From assembly GCF_026183895.1 (NCBI RefSeq), contig NZ_JAPFQI010000015.1, forward strand, positions 53,967-117,966: DNA of 64,000 nucleotides, given 5' to 3'. A program made the position numbers and the translations under genes. The stretch comes from Sabulicella glaciei (lineage in GTDB: Bacteria > Pseudomonadota > Alphaproteobacteria > Acetobacterales > Acetobacteraceae). Each line of letters starts with the position of its first letter. Position 1 is the first letter of the stretch. Shown piece after piece: positions 46,492 through 55,653 of this stretch. The notes under the pieces were generated by a model. It was not told where the DNA came from. It saw nothing but the letters and a program-made list of their open reading frames with translations, and did no database searches.

Positions 46492-47460
46492 ATGTCCACC
46501 CGACGTCACCTCCTGGCTGCCGGTGCGGCGGCCCTGGCCGCTTCGGCGCCGCGCGGCGCTTCCGCCCAGTCCTGGCCCGCGCGACCGATCCGCCTGATCG
46601 TGGCCTTCGCGCCGGGCGGCTTCACCGACATCGCGGCGCGGCTCCTCGCGGAACGGCTCGGCGCCGCGCTCGGCCAGCCGGTGACGGTGGACAACCGCGC
46701 CGGCGCGGCGGGCATCATCGGCACCGAGGCGGCAGCGCGGAGCGCGGCGGACGGGCACACGCTGTTGATGGGGACGATCAGCACGCAGGCGATGAATGTC
46801 GGCCTCTACCGCACGCTTCCCTACGACCCCGTTGCCGATTTCGCCCCCGTCTCCGGCGTCGCCACCAGCCCGAACCTGCTGGTCGCGCATCCGTCGAAAG
46901 GGATCAACGATGTCGCTGCGCTCATCGCGCGGGCGCGGGCCGAGCCGGGGGTGCTCACCTATGGCTCCGGCGGGAATGGCACCTCCAGCCATCTTGCGGG
47001 GGAGTTGTTCAAGTCGCTGGCGCGGGTGGACCTGCTTCACGTGCCGTTCCGCAGCACGGCGCCCGCCGCCACGGCGCTCGTCGCGGGGCAGGTGGACGTG
47101 ATGTTCGACACGCTGCCTTCCGCCCTGCCGCATGCGCGGGAAGGACGGCTGCGCGCGCTGGGCGTCACCTCCACCGAGCGGCTTCCGAGCCTGCCCGAGA
47201 TCCCGGCCGTGGCCGAGACGGTGCCGCGATTCGAGATGGGGGTCTGGACCGGGCTGTTCGTCCCAACCGGTACGCCGGCACCGGTCATGGAGCGCCTGAA
47301 CGCTGCGACGCAGGAAGCGCTTCCGCACCTCGCGCCGCGCTTCGCCGAGCTGGGATTGCAGCCCTTCGCGGCGGGGCCTGCGGAACTCGCGGCCCACCTG
47401 CGGCGCGAGATCGGCAAGTGGACGGAGGTGATCCGTGCAGCCCGCATCACAGCGGATTGA
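46492..47460 (+). CDS. Bug/TctC-family tripartite tricarboxylate transporter binding protein
   Basis: A 322-residue periplasmic binding protein. Twin-arginine-like signal STRRHLLAAGAAALAAS, cleaved near SAQ. The mature part has the Bug hallmarks WPARPIRLIVAFAPGGFTD, VDNRAGAAGIIGTEAAARS, and LTYGSGGNGTSSHLAGELF. Such proteins bind small carboxylates for TctAB-type permeases; none is adjacent, which is normal for the many orphan Bug proteins. GGGAGC lies ahead of ATG46492. Confidence 0.93.
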   Translation: MSTRRHLLAAGAAALAASAPRGASAQSWPARPIRLIVAFAPGGFTDIAARLLAERLGAALGQPVTVDNRAGAAGIIGTEAAARSAADGHTLLMGTISTQAMNVGLYRTLPYDPVADFAPVSGVATSPNLLVAHPSKGINDVAALIARARAEPGVLTYGSGGNGTSSHLAGELFKSLARVDLLHVPFRSTAPAATALVAGQVDVMFDTLPSALPHAREGRLRALGVTSTERLPSLPEIPAVAETVPRFEMGVWTGLFVPTGTPAPVMERLNAATQEALPHLAPRFAELGLQPFAAGPAELAAHLRREIGKWTEVIRAARITAD

Positions 47461-47537
47461 GAAATCACGTGGCTCGCCACTTCGTGTGACGGGCTGCGAC
47501 GGTGCGCGTTGAGCGGGAAAGAGCCACGGAGCCAGCT

Positions 47538-47912
47538 ATGCAGGTCGCCGACGCCTTGCATTTCCTGATCGAGGATCTCATCGAGGATGCGCGCCTCCGC
47601 CATCTCCGGAAGCCCGATCAACTCGCGCTGGAAGCCGCCACCGACGCGGCGCAGGCCTTGCGCCAAGCGCTGCAATCCCCGGAGGGGCGCCTTCCCCGGG
47701 CCGCGCTGGAAGCCCTGCTGACCGACACCCGCGCGCAGGTGCGGAAGGCGCTGGAAAGCGGCGAAGCGTCGGGCTGGTATTGGCTGTCGCGCGAGGCGCA
47801 CACCGCCTGGATCATCGAGGTGGTGAGCGTCATCCTGATCAAGGCCGGCGAGGCGCCGATCCTTGAGCCGAGGCGCTGCGCGGGCGAGGCCCTGCTGGCG
47901 CTGTTCGACTGA
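47538..47912 (+). CDS. Hypothetical helical protein
   Basis: A 124-residue soluble, mostly helical protein (LHFLIEDLIEDARL, LEAATDAAQALRQALQ, WIIEVVSVILIKAGEAP). No domain is recognised. ATG47538 is the likely start; an in-frame upstream start adds 12 charged residues. It lies 77 bases after the TctC-like gene on the same strand. Confidence 0.6.
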   Translation: MQVADALHFLIEDLIEDARLRHLRKPDQLALEAATDAAQALRQALQSPEGRLPRAALEALLTDTRAQVRKALESGEASGWYWLSREAHTAWIIEVVSVILIKAGEAPILEPRRCAGEALLALFD

Positions 47913-47972
47913 ACAGCGCCCGCTTGCCCAGCCATCCGGCTGAGAAGAGCCGCAAGATTGCGGCTTCTGCCC

Positions 47973-48479
47973 TCAGTGGTCGCAGGCTTCGAGGGCCTTC
48001 CGCAGATCCTGGCAGGCTTCTTCCATTGCCTTCGCCGCCTTCGCGACGCGCGCCCGCTGCGCCGGCGAGGCATCGGCAAGGCGCCCTGCATCCCCCTGGA
48101 ACAACATCCGGCCCAGCTCCGAGGCCGCATCCGACCGCGCGGCCGATGGGCCGTCTGCCGGGCTGTCCTCGCTGTCCTTGATGAACTCGAGTCCGATCTC
48201 ACGATCCCTGGCCCATCGCAGGGTGGCGTTGTGAGAAGAGTTGTCGTGCAGGACAATCACGAGCTTCTTCGGAAGGTCCGTCGCGCTGCCGACATTCACG
48301 CGCGCGCCCCTCGAGGAGAAGTCGAGGAGGACGCAGTCCAGGTTGGTGTTGCCGAACTTGATCCTGGCGTTCCTGATCGTCCTGATCCGGACAGCGTTTC
48401 GTCTATTTGAAACATTGGAGGGAATGTTTCTGTATTTGGGCAGGACTCCCATGCCGTTGCCCTCAATCGCAGCCATCAA
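47973..48479 (-). CDS. PilZ domain protein with helical C-terminal extension
   Basis: A 168-residue protein. Residues 25-105 form a PilZ domain: NRRNAVRIRT is the cyclic di-GMP-binding RxxxR region, then LDCVLLDFSSRGARV gives the D-x-S-x-x-G motif, with LRWARDREIGLEF closing the barrel. The last 60 residues are helical (ASPAQRARVAKAAKAMEEA). It should bind cyclic di-GMP and relay it to a partner. PleD, a likely cyclic di-GMP source, is in the same window. Confidence 0.85.
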   Translation of the reverse strand: MMAAIEGNGMGVLPKYRNIPSNVSNRRNAVRIRTIRNARIKFGNTNLDCVLLDFSSRGARVNVGSATDLPKKLVIVLHDNSSHNATLRWARDREIGLEFIKDSEDSPADGPSAARSDAASELGRMLFQGDAGRLADASPAQRARVAKAAKAMEEACQDLRKALEACDH

Positions 48480-48843
48480 CCGCTTCCCTTTTGTCCCCGA
48501 CCACTTGGGGAAAGAACCTTCATCCCTGTATCGGGAGCAGATTCTTTTGTTCTTGGCAAAATAATCTTGGGCATGTTCTCAGGTGGCAAGCTTGCGATGC
48601 TTCGTCGCCCGCTGAATGGGCGCGTCCATCGGACGAGGTCGCGCCCCGTGGAGCGTGCAGAAGGGGTGACCACCACGCCCCGGCTTTCGGAGACGAGGCA
48701 GCGAGAACCGGCACCGGAGGGTTCGGTCGGATGGGCGTGCGCTTCCGAACGGGCCGCCTGCTTCACGTTTCGTGAAAGCTGCGCGAACAACCAAGTCGTT
48801 CCCGGCGCGGTTACTGTCCACTCCCTTCGCGTGAGGACGCACG
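48480..48843. other. Intergenic region between divergent genes
   Basis: About 360 bases between the PilZ gene and the 48844 gene. It is less GC-rich near the PilZ start and presumably holds both promoters, but I see no clear -35/-10 pair, operator or small gene. Confidence 0.4.
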
Positions 48844-49560
48844 ATGAGCGAGGAAGCCAAGCCCGGGCGAACCACCTCCGGCTTCAGCATGGAGGTGTTG
48901 AGCAGCGCGGTGCAGACGCTCGCCATCGTGCTGGCCGGAGCCTGGGGCGTCTACACCTTCATCTACGAAGCGAAGATCGCGCCGGGACTTGCACCACCCA
49001 GCGTGTCCGTCACGAGCACGCTGGAAAGGGTTGGCCAGAAAGGAAACTTGGTCGCGATCCGTTCCACGGTGACCCGAACCAATGTCGGCCAAGCCGAAGT
49101 GAGGGTTCTGGCCCTCACCTACAACGTCATCGGCGTCCGGGTGCGGTTCCGCGAGGCCGGAGAGGCAGGCGCCTTTCCGCAGGCTTTGCCCGGATCGAGC
49201 GCGATCGCCCAGGCGCGGTACTATGACGAGGCCGAGGGAGGCGAGGTGCTCCTTCGTCACGGGGTGCTGTTCGAGGGCGCTACGGAGTTGCCGAGCGAGC
49301 CGTCGGCCTTGAACCCGGGGGAGGCCGTGTCGCGCGACCTCATCTTCTATGCCGACCCGGACCGCTTCGACACGATCCGGTTCCAGGTCGAGCTGGCCTA
49401 CGCGAAGCGATCCGAGCCGCCTGTGCCGCTGACCTTCGAGGTGGCCCCGAACGGGCGCCTCGCGGCCGTGCCGGGTCCCCCCTGTCGCGATGAGCCGTCA
49501 CGGTGCCGTCCTCTCGTCGTAACCGACTTCGGCACCGAGTTCTCGCTGTGGCGGCCGTGA
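48844..49560 (+). CDS. Hypothetical membrane-anchored protein
   Basis: A 238-residue protein with one membrane helix near the N-terminus (VQTLAIVLAGAWGVYTFIYE, about 23-42) and no cleavable signal. The rest is probably extracytoplasmic and beta-rich (VSVTSTLERVGQKGNLVAIR, TRTNVGQAEVRVLALTYNVI). Two cysteines near the end (PPCRDEPSRCRP) could pair. No family is recognised. GAGGAC precedes the ATG. Confidence 0.62.
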   Translation: MSEEAKPGRTTSGFSMEVLSSAVQTLAIVLAGAWGVYTFIYEAKIAPGLAPPSVSVTSTLERVGQKGNLVAIRSTVTRTNVGQAEVRVLALTYNVIGVRVRFREAGEAGAFPQALPGSSAIAQARYYDEAEGGEVLLRHGVLFEGATELPSEPSALNPGEAVSRDLIFYADPDRFDTIRFQVELAYAKRSEPPVPLTFEVAPNGRLAAVPGPPCRDEPSRCRPLVVTDFGTEFSLWRP

Positions 49561-49902
49561 GGGGCACGCTCGCCGGCCCGCATGGCGCCAGTCACGGCAA
49601 AGCTGGTCGAGGTGCCGACACGGATTTACTCGTTCTCACTTCATCCCCACGTCGCGGTCGCTGCGACGTGCCAACCAGGGCTTCGTGTTGTTCCGCGGCT
49701 GCACCTGAAGCGCCCGCGACCAAAGGAGGAAAGCTGCATCGGCTGGAGCGTGGTTCTCTTTCTTGTCATGCGACTGGGTTCATCGCATTTGTTGTGGATC
49801 AAACCATTCACGCTCCGCTAGGGCTAGGATCGAACAGTTGGCTTGGTTTATGGCCCCCAGGATGGGGGCTGCTGTCTTGCCACTCCTTCGGAAGCCCCGC
49901 CT

Positions 49903-50178
49903 GTGCAAGACCGCTCCTTCTTCGCCCCTAGCCTGGTGATTGTTGCCTGCGGGGACACCATCGAAGTGACGATGAATGGGCACCTCGTGCGCTTCGTGGA
50001 CGCGGATCCCACACTCGTCATGACCGTGAGGCGAAGCGTTGCCTTCCCGCCTCTTTGGGAACTGCTTCGCCACCTTACCTCGCCAGGATTCTGGCCTGCG
50101 GGTGAAAGCGAACTGAAGCTGCCTGCCGCGGTGCTTGAGACCGTTTTCCGCGAGGCGAGCCTCCTGGATGCAGCGTAG
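49903..50178 (+). CDS. Small hypothetical protein, start uncertain
   Basis: About 91 residues. The core APSLVIVACGDTIEVTMNGH with FVDADPTLVMTVRRSVAFPP reads like a compact beta-rich domain followed by helices (WELLRHLTSP, AAVLETVFREASLLDAA). No family is recognised. A GTG at 49903 or TTG at 49843 could start it; neither has a strong ribosome-binding site. It lies in a gene-poor stretch and might be a relic. Confidence 0.4.
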   Translation: MQDRSFFAPSLVIVACGDTIEVTMNGHLVRFVDADPTLVMTVRRSVAFPPLWELLRHLTSPGFWPAGESELKLPAAVLETVFREASLLDAA

Positions 50179-50454
50179 AAGCCACCAAGCGGCGGTGCCG
50201 CGCACACGCAGGTACGCCAGATCGATGTTTGGTCCGATTTTCCAACTCCTGGAAGGCGATGGTGACGTTTGACTGCTGGGGTCGTGCCTCAGGTCTGGGA
50301 GCGCGAGGGATGGGGCTCCGCGAGCGGTGTCTTGTTGCACTCCGTTCGGACCACGAGGGCTTCGCCACAATTGCGCCTCATTTGGGACTGGCGCAAACTG
50401 CCCTGAGAACCAACTCCTTTGTTCGAGGGCCGCGAAGGTCCTTTGGAGGGCCGT

Positions 50455-50721
50455 ATGGCCGACAACATTCCAGACATGCATCCGGTTCATCCCCTTCAGA
50501 GCCCTGACGAAGTCTGGGACCTGACGGTAGGGATCACCACCAACCGCTATTTGGGTCCTCCCAGCCTTCGGATCGTCGAAGGGGGGCTGGCACAGCGAGA
50601 AGGAGCCGCGCCCGCCAACCGGCGCGCGCTCTCCCTCGTCGCCTCTGCTGTTGACGACAAGCCGATTCGAGGACGCGGATGTCCCTGCGCCGCGTGCGAA
50701 GCGGATCGCCGTCGGCCGTGA
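50455..50721 (+). CDS. Possible small protein in decayed region
   Basis: An 88-codon frame beginning MADNIPDMHPVHPLQSPDEV with a GGAGG site seven bases ahead. Its first half looks protein-like (DLTVGITTNRYLGPPSLRIV); the second half is Arg/Ala-rich and may be out of frame. No family recognised. Confidence 0.3.
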   Translation: MADNIPDMHPVHPLQSPDEVWDLTVGITTNRYLGPPSLRIVEGGLAQREGAAPANRRALSLVASAVDDKPIRGRGCPCAACEADRRRP

Positions 50722-50874
50722 TCAGGCGGCCCAGAACCTCCTGGAAGAAGGACTGGCGGATCGTCTCGGGGCGAGTGACCCCTTGTGCTTCAGACTGGAC
50801 TGGGTTGTCCTGAAGGGGCGGGATCGAGAGTGAATGTTCCGCCTGCGTGGCAGGGACATGGACGGAAAGGCTGA

Positions 50875-50904
50875 AGGACCGCTCCGCCGCGGCGGAGCGG
50901 TCCT
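50875..50904. repeat. Perfect 30-base palindrome
   Basis: Bases 50875-50889 (AGGACCGCTCCGCCG) are the exact reverse complement of 50890-50904. As RNA it would form a very stable hairpin; as DNA it could be a protein-binding site. No T tract follows. Confidence 0.7.
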
Positions 50905-51037
50905 GCCCGTTATCCGATGGATGACATTTCTGCCAGAGAATGGGTTTCCGAAGACAAATCTCTTGTCGCTCGAACACCAAGCCGGCATGCTGAGATGTCT
51001 CCTACTTTGGGAGACACTTTAGAATCTGTAAACTCCA

Positions 51038-51072
51038 CCCCCGTTGCTGCTAAGGCGGCGGGGGTTCTTTAT
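51038..51072 (+). terminator. Terminator-like hairpin
   Basis: ACCCCCG / CGGGGGT (7-bp stem, 14-base loop) followed by TCTTTATT. It would end + strand transcription coming through the gene-poor region. Confidence 0.5.
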
Positions 51073-51546
51073 TGCGATGCGGCGCTACGTCGAAGGTCCC
51101 ACCTATCACCAGACGATGACGGAAGCGGATCCACGAACAGGCACGCCTCAGTTCGGTCGTATCACCGAAACTCATCGCGCCGCATAAGGTTTCATCGTCT
51201 GTAGTTGGCTTCGAAGCATGCTCCTCGACTCGCTTGGGGAAGGGCGCTCGTCCCAGGCGCCCGGACCTGCACCGCTGGAGGCATGACCTCCTCCGCGCCC
51301 GCAGGATCGACCTCACGATCCGAACGTGATTCGCGGCGGAGATCCGCGTCGAGCGACCCGCGCAGTTCCCCAAGGATGCGTGCATCCGAACTGGCAGGTG
51401 GAGGCGAAGCGACACGCGGGGAGGTCACCTGCGGCACGTCCGGGAACCGCGGGCCAGCCGCCTCATGGACCAGCAGCCACGATCGCTGGCTGGAAGGAAG
51501 CCCGATCATGGCACGGACATGGCGAGTGCCGGCAGGAGGGTGTCTC

Positions 51547-53154
51547 TTATCGAGTGACGACTACGGCCCCGTTCCGCCGCGGATCGGCTGCGCCGCACAG
51601 CCGGCCTGAACGAGGGTCGCGACCGACCGCCTGCATGCCGCCGACGCGCATGGTGAATGGGGCAGGGAAGAACCGCGCGTCGTGCCCTTTCGCACGCAGG
51701 CCCGCCAACGCCTCGGGCGCGACCCGGTTTTCAATCTCCACCAGCCGCCCATCCCAGAGCCGGGCACGCGGCGCATCGATCGCGGCCTGCAGCCCAAGCC
51801 CGAAATCCAGATGACTGACGAATGCCTGAGCCTGGGTCTGCAAGATCCCGTAGCTGCCCGGGGTGCCCAGAGCCAGGCAGGGCTCGCCATCCTTGGTCGC
51901 GATGCTGGGCGACATGCACATCGCCAGCGGCTGCCCAGGCTTGGCGCGGTTGGGGCTGCCAGGCTGCACATCCGCCCAATACAGGAAGTTGTTGAGCACG
52001 ACGCCCGTACCCGGAACAACAACCCCACTGCCGAACACCGAGCCCAGGCTCTGGGTGATGCAGACGAGGTTTCCCTCGCGATCGGCAACGGAGAAGGAGG
52101 TGGTATGCCCCGGATCGGCGCCAGGCGGCGGCTCGCTCGTCCACTGCTCGGTCGGACCCTGGAGCCCGTCACCTGCCCGCAGGCGGTCGCGGAGCGACTG
52201 GACGTTCGCCTCCGAGAGGATCACGCGCAGCTGCTCCTCGTCGGGCGTGTTGTTGGCGATGCGCACGGCGGCGGCCATTCGAACCGCGCGGATGACCAGG
52301 TCGAGGTGATCGACCGAGAGTGGCTCGAGCAATCGGAGATCGAAGCCTTCAAGCAGGCGCAGGGTCAACAGGAACTGGAAGCCCTCGCAGGGTGGCGGCG
52401 GCACATGAATGCGCAGGCCTCGATACGGGACGGAGATCGGCTCGCGCCAAACCGGCGACACGGCCGCGAGATCGTCGTGCGTCAGCGTACCGCCGTGCTC
52501 GGCCAGAAAGGCAACGATGCCTGCCCCGATTTCCCCTCGGTACAGCACGTCAGCCCCACATTCCGCCACCTGCCGCAGCGTGGCACCGAGCATGGGCAGG
52601 CGCACCTGGTCCCCAGCGCGAAGCGTCGTGTGAAAGGGAAAGGCAGCAGCGAAGGCCTCGCCTGTCCCGGCGGCCGCCGCATGGCCCGGGCCGAAGCCGG
52701 TCACCTCCTCGATGCCGAAGGCGGAGAACTCGAAGCCTTCCTCCGCAAGCGCCATGGCCGGCGCGATCGCGTGGCGCAGCGGGAGCCGGCCATAGGCCTC
52801 GTGCAGCGCGCACCAGCCGGCAAGATTGCCCGGGCTCGCCACGGCGGCGGGTCCCGAAAGCAGCTCCTCGCGGGAGGTGAAACGCCCCGCCGGGAAGGAG
52901 TGCGGGATCGGCGGCACAAAATCCAGCACGCGGACGCGGCTTTCCGCGGCGACCCACATGGTGGCGAAGCCCATGCCGGCCAGGCCGGACATGTAGGGCT
53001 CGACGACGTTCAGCGCCGCGGCCACCGCCACGGCTGCGTCGAAGGCATTGCCGCCGGCTTCCAGGATCTCACAGCCAGCCTGTGAAGCACGCGGATGCGC
53101 GCTGGCGACCATGCCGACGCCGCTGTGTTCCGTCCCGGGCGAAGCAGGTGTCAT
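51547..53154 (-). CDS. Gamma-glutamyltransferase family protein
   Basis: A 535-residue Ntn-hydrolase proenzyme. The N-terminal part shows SGVGMVASAHPRASQAG and GGNAFDAAVAVAAALNVVEP; the self-cleavage site and nucleophile is Thr351 in GHTTSFSVADREGN. The small-subunit half has GSVFGSGVVVPGTGVVLNN and LALGTPGSYGILQT. No signal peptide is visible, unlike periplasmic GGT, so a cytosolic role on glutathione conjugates or other gamma-glutamyl or acyl amides is likely. ATG53154 is preferred over a longer frame because the domain begins there. Confidence 0.88.
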   Translation of the reverse strand: MTPASPGTEHSGVGMVASAHPRASQAGCEILEAGGNAFDAAVAVAAALNVVEPYMSGLAGMGFATMWVAAESRVRVLDFVPPIPHSFPAGRFTSREELLSGPAAVASPGNLAGWCALHEAYGRLPLRHAIAPAMALAEEGFEFSAFGIEEVTGFGPGHAAAAGTGEAFAAAFPFHTTLRAGDQVRLPMLGATLRQVAECGADVLYRGEIGAGIVAFLAEHGGTLTHDDLAAVSPVWREPISVPYRGLRIHVPPPPCEGFQFLLTLRLLEGFDLRLLEPLSVDHLDLVIRAVRMAAAVRIANNTPDEEQLRVILSEANVQSLRDRLRAGDGLQGPTEQWTSEPPPGADPGHTTSFSVADREGNLVCITQSLGSVFGSGVVVPGTGVVLNNFLYWADVQPGSPNRAKPGQPLAMCMSPSIATKDGEPCLALGTPGSYGILQTQAQAFVSHLDFGLGLQAAIDAPRARLWDGRLVEIENRVAPEALAGLRAKGHDARFFPAPFTMRVGGMQAVGRDPRSGRLCGAADPRRNGAVVVTR

Positions 53155-53508
53155 CGAGGAGCCTTTCCGCAGCCAAACAGGTTGCTCGATCCGGTTCGCC
53201 TTGAGAAGTTCATGCCTGGACCAGATTGGGAAGAACGGCTTGGACGTGGAATTTCGCTGCGGACGGGAAGCGGTCGCCGTCATCGCCGCTGCGCGCTCCC
53301 TTTATCCTCGATCCGTGAGTGCGCAGGGACGCGCGATAATCGACCTGTTCGCAGTCACGCAGGCCCGTCGGCGGTGCGGGCGGCGCGCTCAGGTGCGGCC
53401 GCACGCATGCGCCAAGGGGAGGGCGGACCCGCGACCCGTCGGCGGGCGCCGCCGGCTCCGGCTGAGAGCCCAGCTCCCACCCTCCGGGCGTCGAGGAGGA
53501 GGCTGTAA
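53155..53508. other. Intergenic region
   Basis: About 350 bases between two minus-strand genes. Frames overlapping it read as Arg/Pro-rich noise. It should hold the promoter of the gamma-glutamyltransferase-like gene; no clear motif is seen. Confidence 0.4.
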
Positions 53509-54042
53509 TCAACCCCCGCCTGATGGCGCGAGGAACACGTAGTCCGCGGCGTAGGGCACAGCCCGGAAGGCGCCGGCCATTGGGCACGGTCCCTCCGCGA
53601 CCCCGCCTGCCGTGTTCACGCGCAGGATCACCGTGACCGGTCCGAGCCGCCTGCCATGACCTGCGCCGCGCCGCTCCGTCACTTCCAACCGGAGCCACGG
53701 GATGTCGCCTGTTCCTGCCCCCGGCAGCCGCTCCGCGACGCGCCCCACCACCGTGTGTCCTCCATCGGCGAGTTCCCAACTCGGTCCGGCATAGTGCCGC
53801 CCGACCGTGCGGCCTTCCTCCAGCAGCGTCGCCACCGGCTCGCGGAATGCCCAGGAAAGGCGACCATCCGCGCCGGCGCGGCACTCGTAGATCTGCGCGC
53901 CCTGCGCGTGGGTGGTCGCCACGACGGTCAGGCCTGGCGGCACAGCGGGGGCCGGTCCGGCCTGGGCCAGTGCGGATCCTCCCGTCAACACGGCGAGAAG
54001 CCCAGCCGCGCACGATGAAAGGGGAAGATGACGTTTGATCAT
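53509..54042 (-). CDS. DUF3455 domain secreted protein
   Basis: A 177-residue protein with signal peptide (IKRHLPLSSCAAGLLAVLTG, cleavage after ALA) and a DUF3455 domain: LTVVATTHAQGAQIYECRAG, WAFREPVATLLEEGRTVGRH and YAGPSWELADGG, ending AVPYAADYVFLAP. DUF3455 proteins occur in bacteria and fungi, are secreted and have no assigned activity. ATG54042 has AGGAGGT ahead (spacing five), which fixes the start. It follows the haloperoxidase-like gene on the same strand. Confidence 0.85.
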   Translation of the reverse strand: MIKRHLPLSSCAAGLLAVLTGGSALAQAGPAPAVPPGLTVVATTHAQGAQIYECRAGADGRLSWAFREPVATLLEEGRTVGRHYAGPSWELADGGHTVVGRVAERLPGAGTGDIPWLRLEVTERRGAGHGRRLGPVTVILRVNTAGGVAEGPCPMAGAFRAVPYAADYVFLAPSGGG

Positions 54043-54170
54043 GTCGGTACCTCCTGAAATGCTGGTCCTGCCGGCGACGGCCGGAAGGTCCTCGACCCTC
54101 CGCCCCAAGGATCCGGACGGCCGGTGGGTGACGCGGGCATCCGCACCGGCACGATCGGCTTCGGAATTCC

Positions 54171-55580
54171 TCACCGAGGGGCCGCGTCCGAACCGTCGCC
54201 CACCGCGCGCTGGATCGCGCGCTCCGCCACGCTGCGGCCGAGCGCGTCGGCTGCGGTGACGTCGCTGGGGTAGTGAATCCCCGCCCAGATACGCGAAGCC
54301 CCGGCCTCGCGTGCCAGCGACGCCATGGTTGCGGCCTCACGCGGAAACAGATGCCCGATCACCCTCGCAGCCGAGGTGGAGAAGCAGCCATGCGCCGAGG
54401 GGTAGCTGGGGTGGTTCGGCACCGCGATCACTGGACGGAACTCGCGGTCAAGCTGCGTGGGACGGATCGTCCAGTAGGCGTACTTCGCGTCCCAACAGGC
54501 GATCCCGCTGTCGAACATCGCCACGTTGAGCAGTGCGTAGGCGCGCGCGGCACGTGGCGCGTCCGCGGATTGGCCGTGCTCGAACAGCAGCCGCCCGACA
54601 TGGTTGTTCCAGTACTCGTGGCTGCGGAGGCCGCCGGCGGCCGCTTCCCAGAAGATGGCGCGGGCGCTGGTGAGGGGCGTGCGCTCCAGCGTGCGAAGCT
54701 GCGCCATCTCCGTCGCGCGCTCCGGCGAGTCGGCGGCCGGCGGCGGCCGCGGCCGGAACTCGGCGGCCGAGGAAAGCAGCCACGGCGCCCAGTTCGGGGC
54801 CTGCGGCAGGGCCGGGTTGGCGGCGTTCCACTGGCCGGGCTGCGCCGGCACCGTGCCCGTCCAGCGCTGGTCCGTGCCATCGCGCCGCGCCCGCTCCAGC
54901 GCCACGGCCGCGACCTGCCGTCCCAGGGCGGTGCCCGCCGCGACGTCGCTGGGATAGGCCGCGCCGGCCACCTGCCGCAGGCGGCCTGCTTCCTCCGCAA
55001 GGCGCGTGAACTCGGCCGCGCGGCGCGGGAAGATCTCGGCGAGGATGGCCGCTGCCGCCCCGGCGGCGACGGCGTGCTCATCCGGGTAGGACGGGCTGGC
55101 GGGCGCTGCCACCGGCCGCAGCGCCGGGTCGGTGGTCCCGGGCCGGGCGCGGTTGTGGGCCTGCTTGCTGTCCCACGCCGCGACCATCGCGTCGGCCAGC
55201 GCGGTGTGCAGCAGCGCCAAGTGCCGCGAGGCGAGGTTGACCGGCACGCCCGCCTGCAACGCCTCGTCCATCGCGATCTGGTTCCAGCGGTAGGACGGCG
55301 CGGCGGCGCTCCACCAGGCGATGCGCTGCAGAGTCTCCGCATCGCGGGAGGCCACCATGCCGCGAAGCTGATCGAGCTCCGCGCGCGTCGCCGCGGCGTT
55401 GGGCGGCGGCGGGAGGCGGAACTGCTGGCCGGAGGTCAGCACCCAGGTTTGCCAGGTGCCGGGATGCGCCGGCTGCGCGCCTTGCCTGGGTTGCGCCAAG
55501 CCAGTCCCGGACAGGACGAAGCTGGAGCCGAGGAGCAGCGCCGCACCCAGCGCGCGACGGCTTGGACTCATTCTGGTCAT
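54171..55580 (-). CDS. Two-domain PAP2 / vanadium haloperoxidase-like protein
   Basis: A 469-residue exported protein (signal RRALGAALLLGSSFVLSGTG) with two tandem PAP2-type modules. The C-terminal module has the complete active site: Lys366...Arg373-Pro, PSYPSAH (391-397) and RIWAGIHYPSD with His436. The N-terminal module keeps Lys139 and Arg146 but reads PSYPDEH (163-169) and RQVAGAAYPSD, with Ala208 where the nucleophilic His should be, so it is probably non-catalytic. The intact half could be a vanadium-dependent haloperoxidase or an acid phosphatase; homology does not decide. Confidence 0.82.
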   Translation of the reverse strand: MTRMSPSRRALGAALLLGSSFVLSGTGLAQPRQGAQPAHPGTWQTWVLTSGQQFRLPPPPNAAATRAELDQLRGMVASRDAETLQRIAWWSAAAPSYRWNQIAMDEALQAGVPVNLASRHLALLHTALADAMVAAWDSKQAHNRARPGTTDPALRPVAAPASPSYPDEHAVAAGAAAAILAEIFPRRAAEFTRLAEEAGRLRQVAGAAYPSDVAAGTALGRQVAAVALERARRDGTDQRWTGTVPAQPGQWNAANPALPQAPNWAPWLLSSAAEFRPRPPPAADSPERATEMAQLRTLERTPLTSARAIFWEAAAGGLRSHEYWNNHVGRLLFEHGQSADAPRAARAYALLNVAMFDSGIACWDAKYAYWTIRPTQLDREFRPVIAVPNHPSYPSAHGCFSTSAARVIGHLFPREAATMASLAREAGASRIWAGIHYPSDVTAADALGRSVAERAIQRAVGDGSDAAPR

Positions 55581-55653
55581 CTCAATTTTCCTTTGAAGGG
55601 GGATCGCGTGGGGTTGGCGGCGCGGCGGCGATCCGCCGCGCCGGCCGCTTCCG

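Larger units (their letters stand above)
50722..51546. other. Gene-poor, probably decayed stretch
   Basis: No convincing gene. Short frames on both strands are Arg/Ser/Pro-rich. A perfect 30-base palindrome at 50875 and a terminator-like hairpin at 51038 show that transcripts once ended or still end here. I see no inverted-repeat-bounded element. Confidence 0.45.

Noticed and set aside
50180..50260. Minus-strand DLAYLR motif like that of the tandem PEP-CTERM-like proteins
   Set aside because: Only six residues match and nothing else around them aligns; probably coincidence.
49780..50490. Minus-strand 236-codon frame
   Set aside because: Composition is His/Arg/Gly-rich without domains, and a more protein-like frame lies on the opposite strand.
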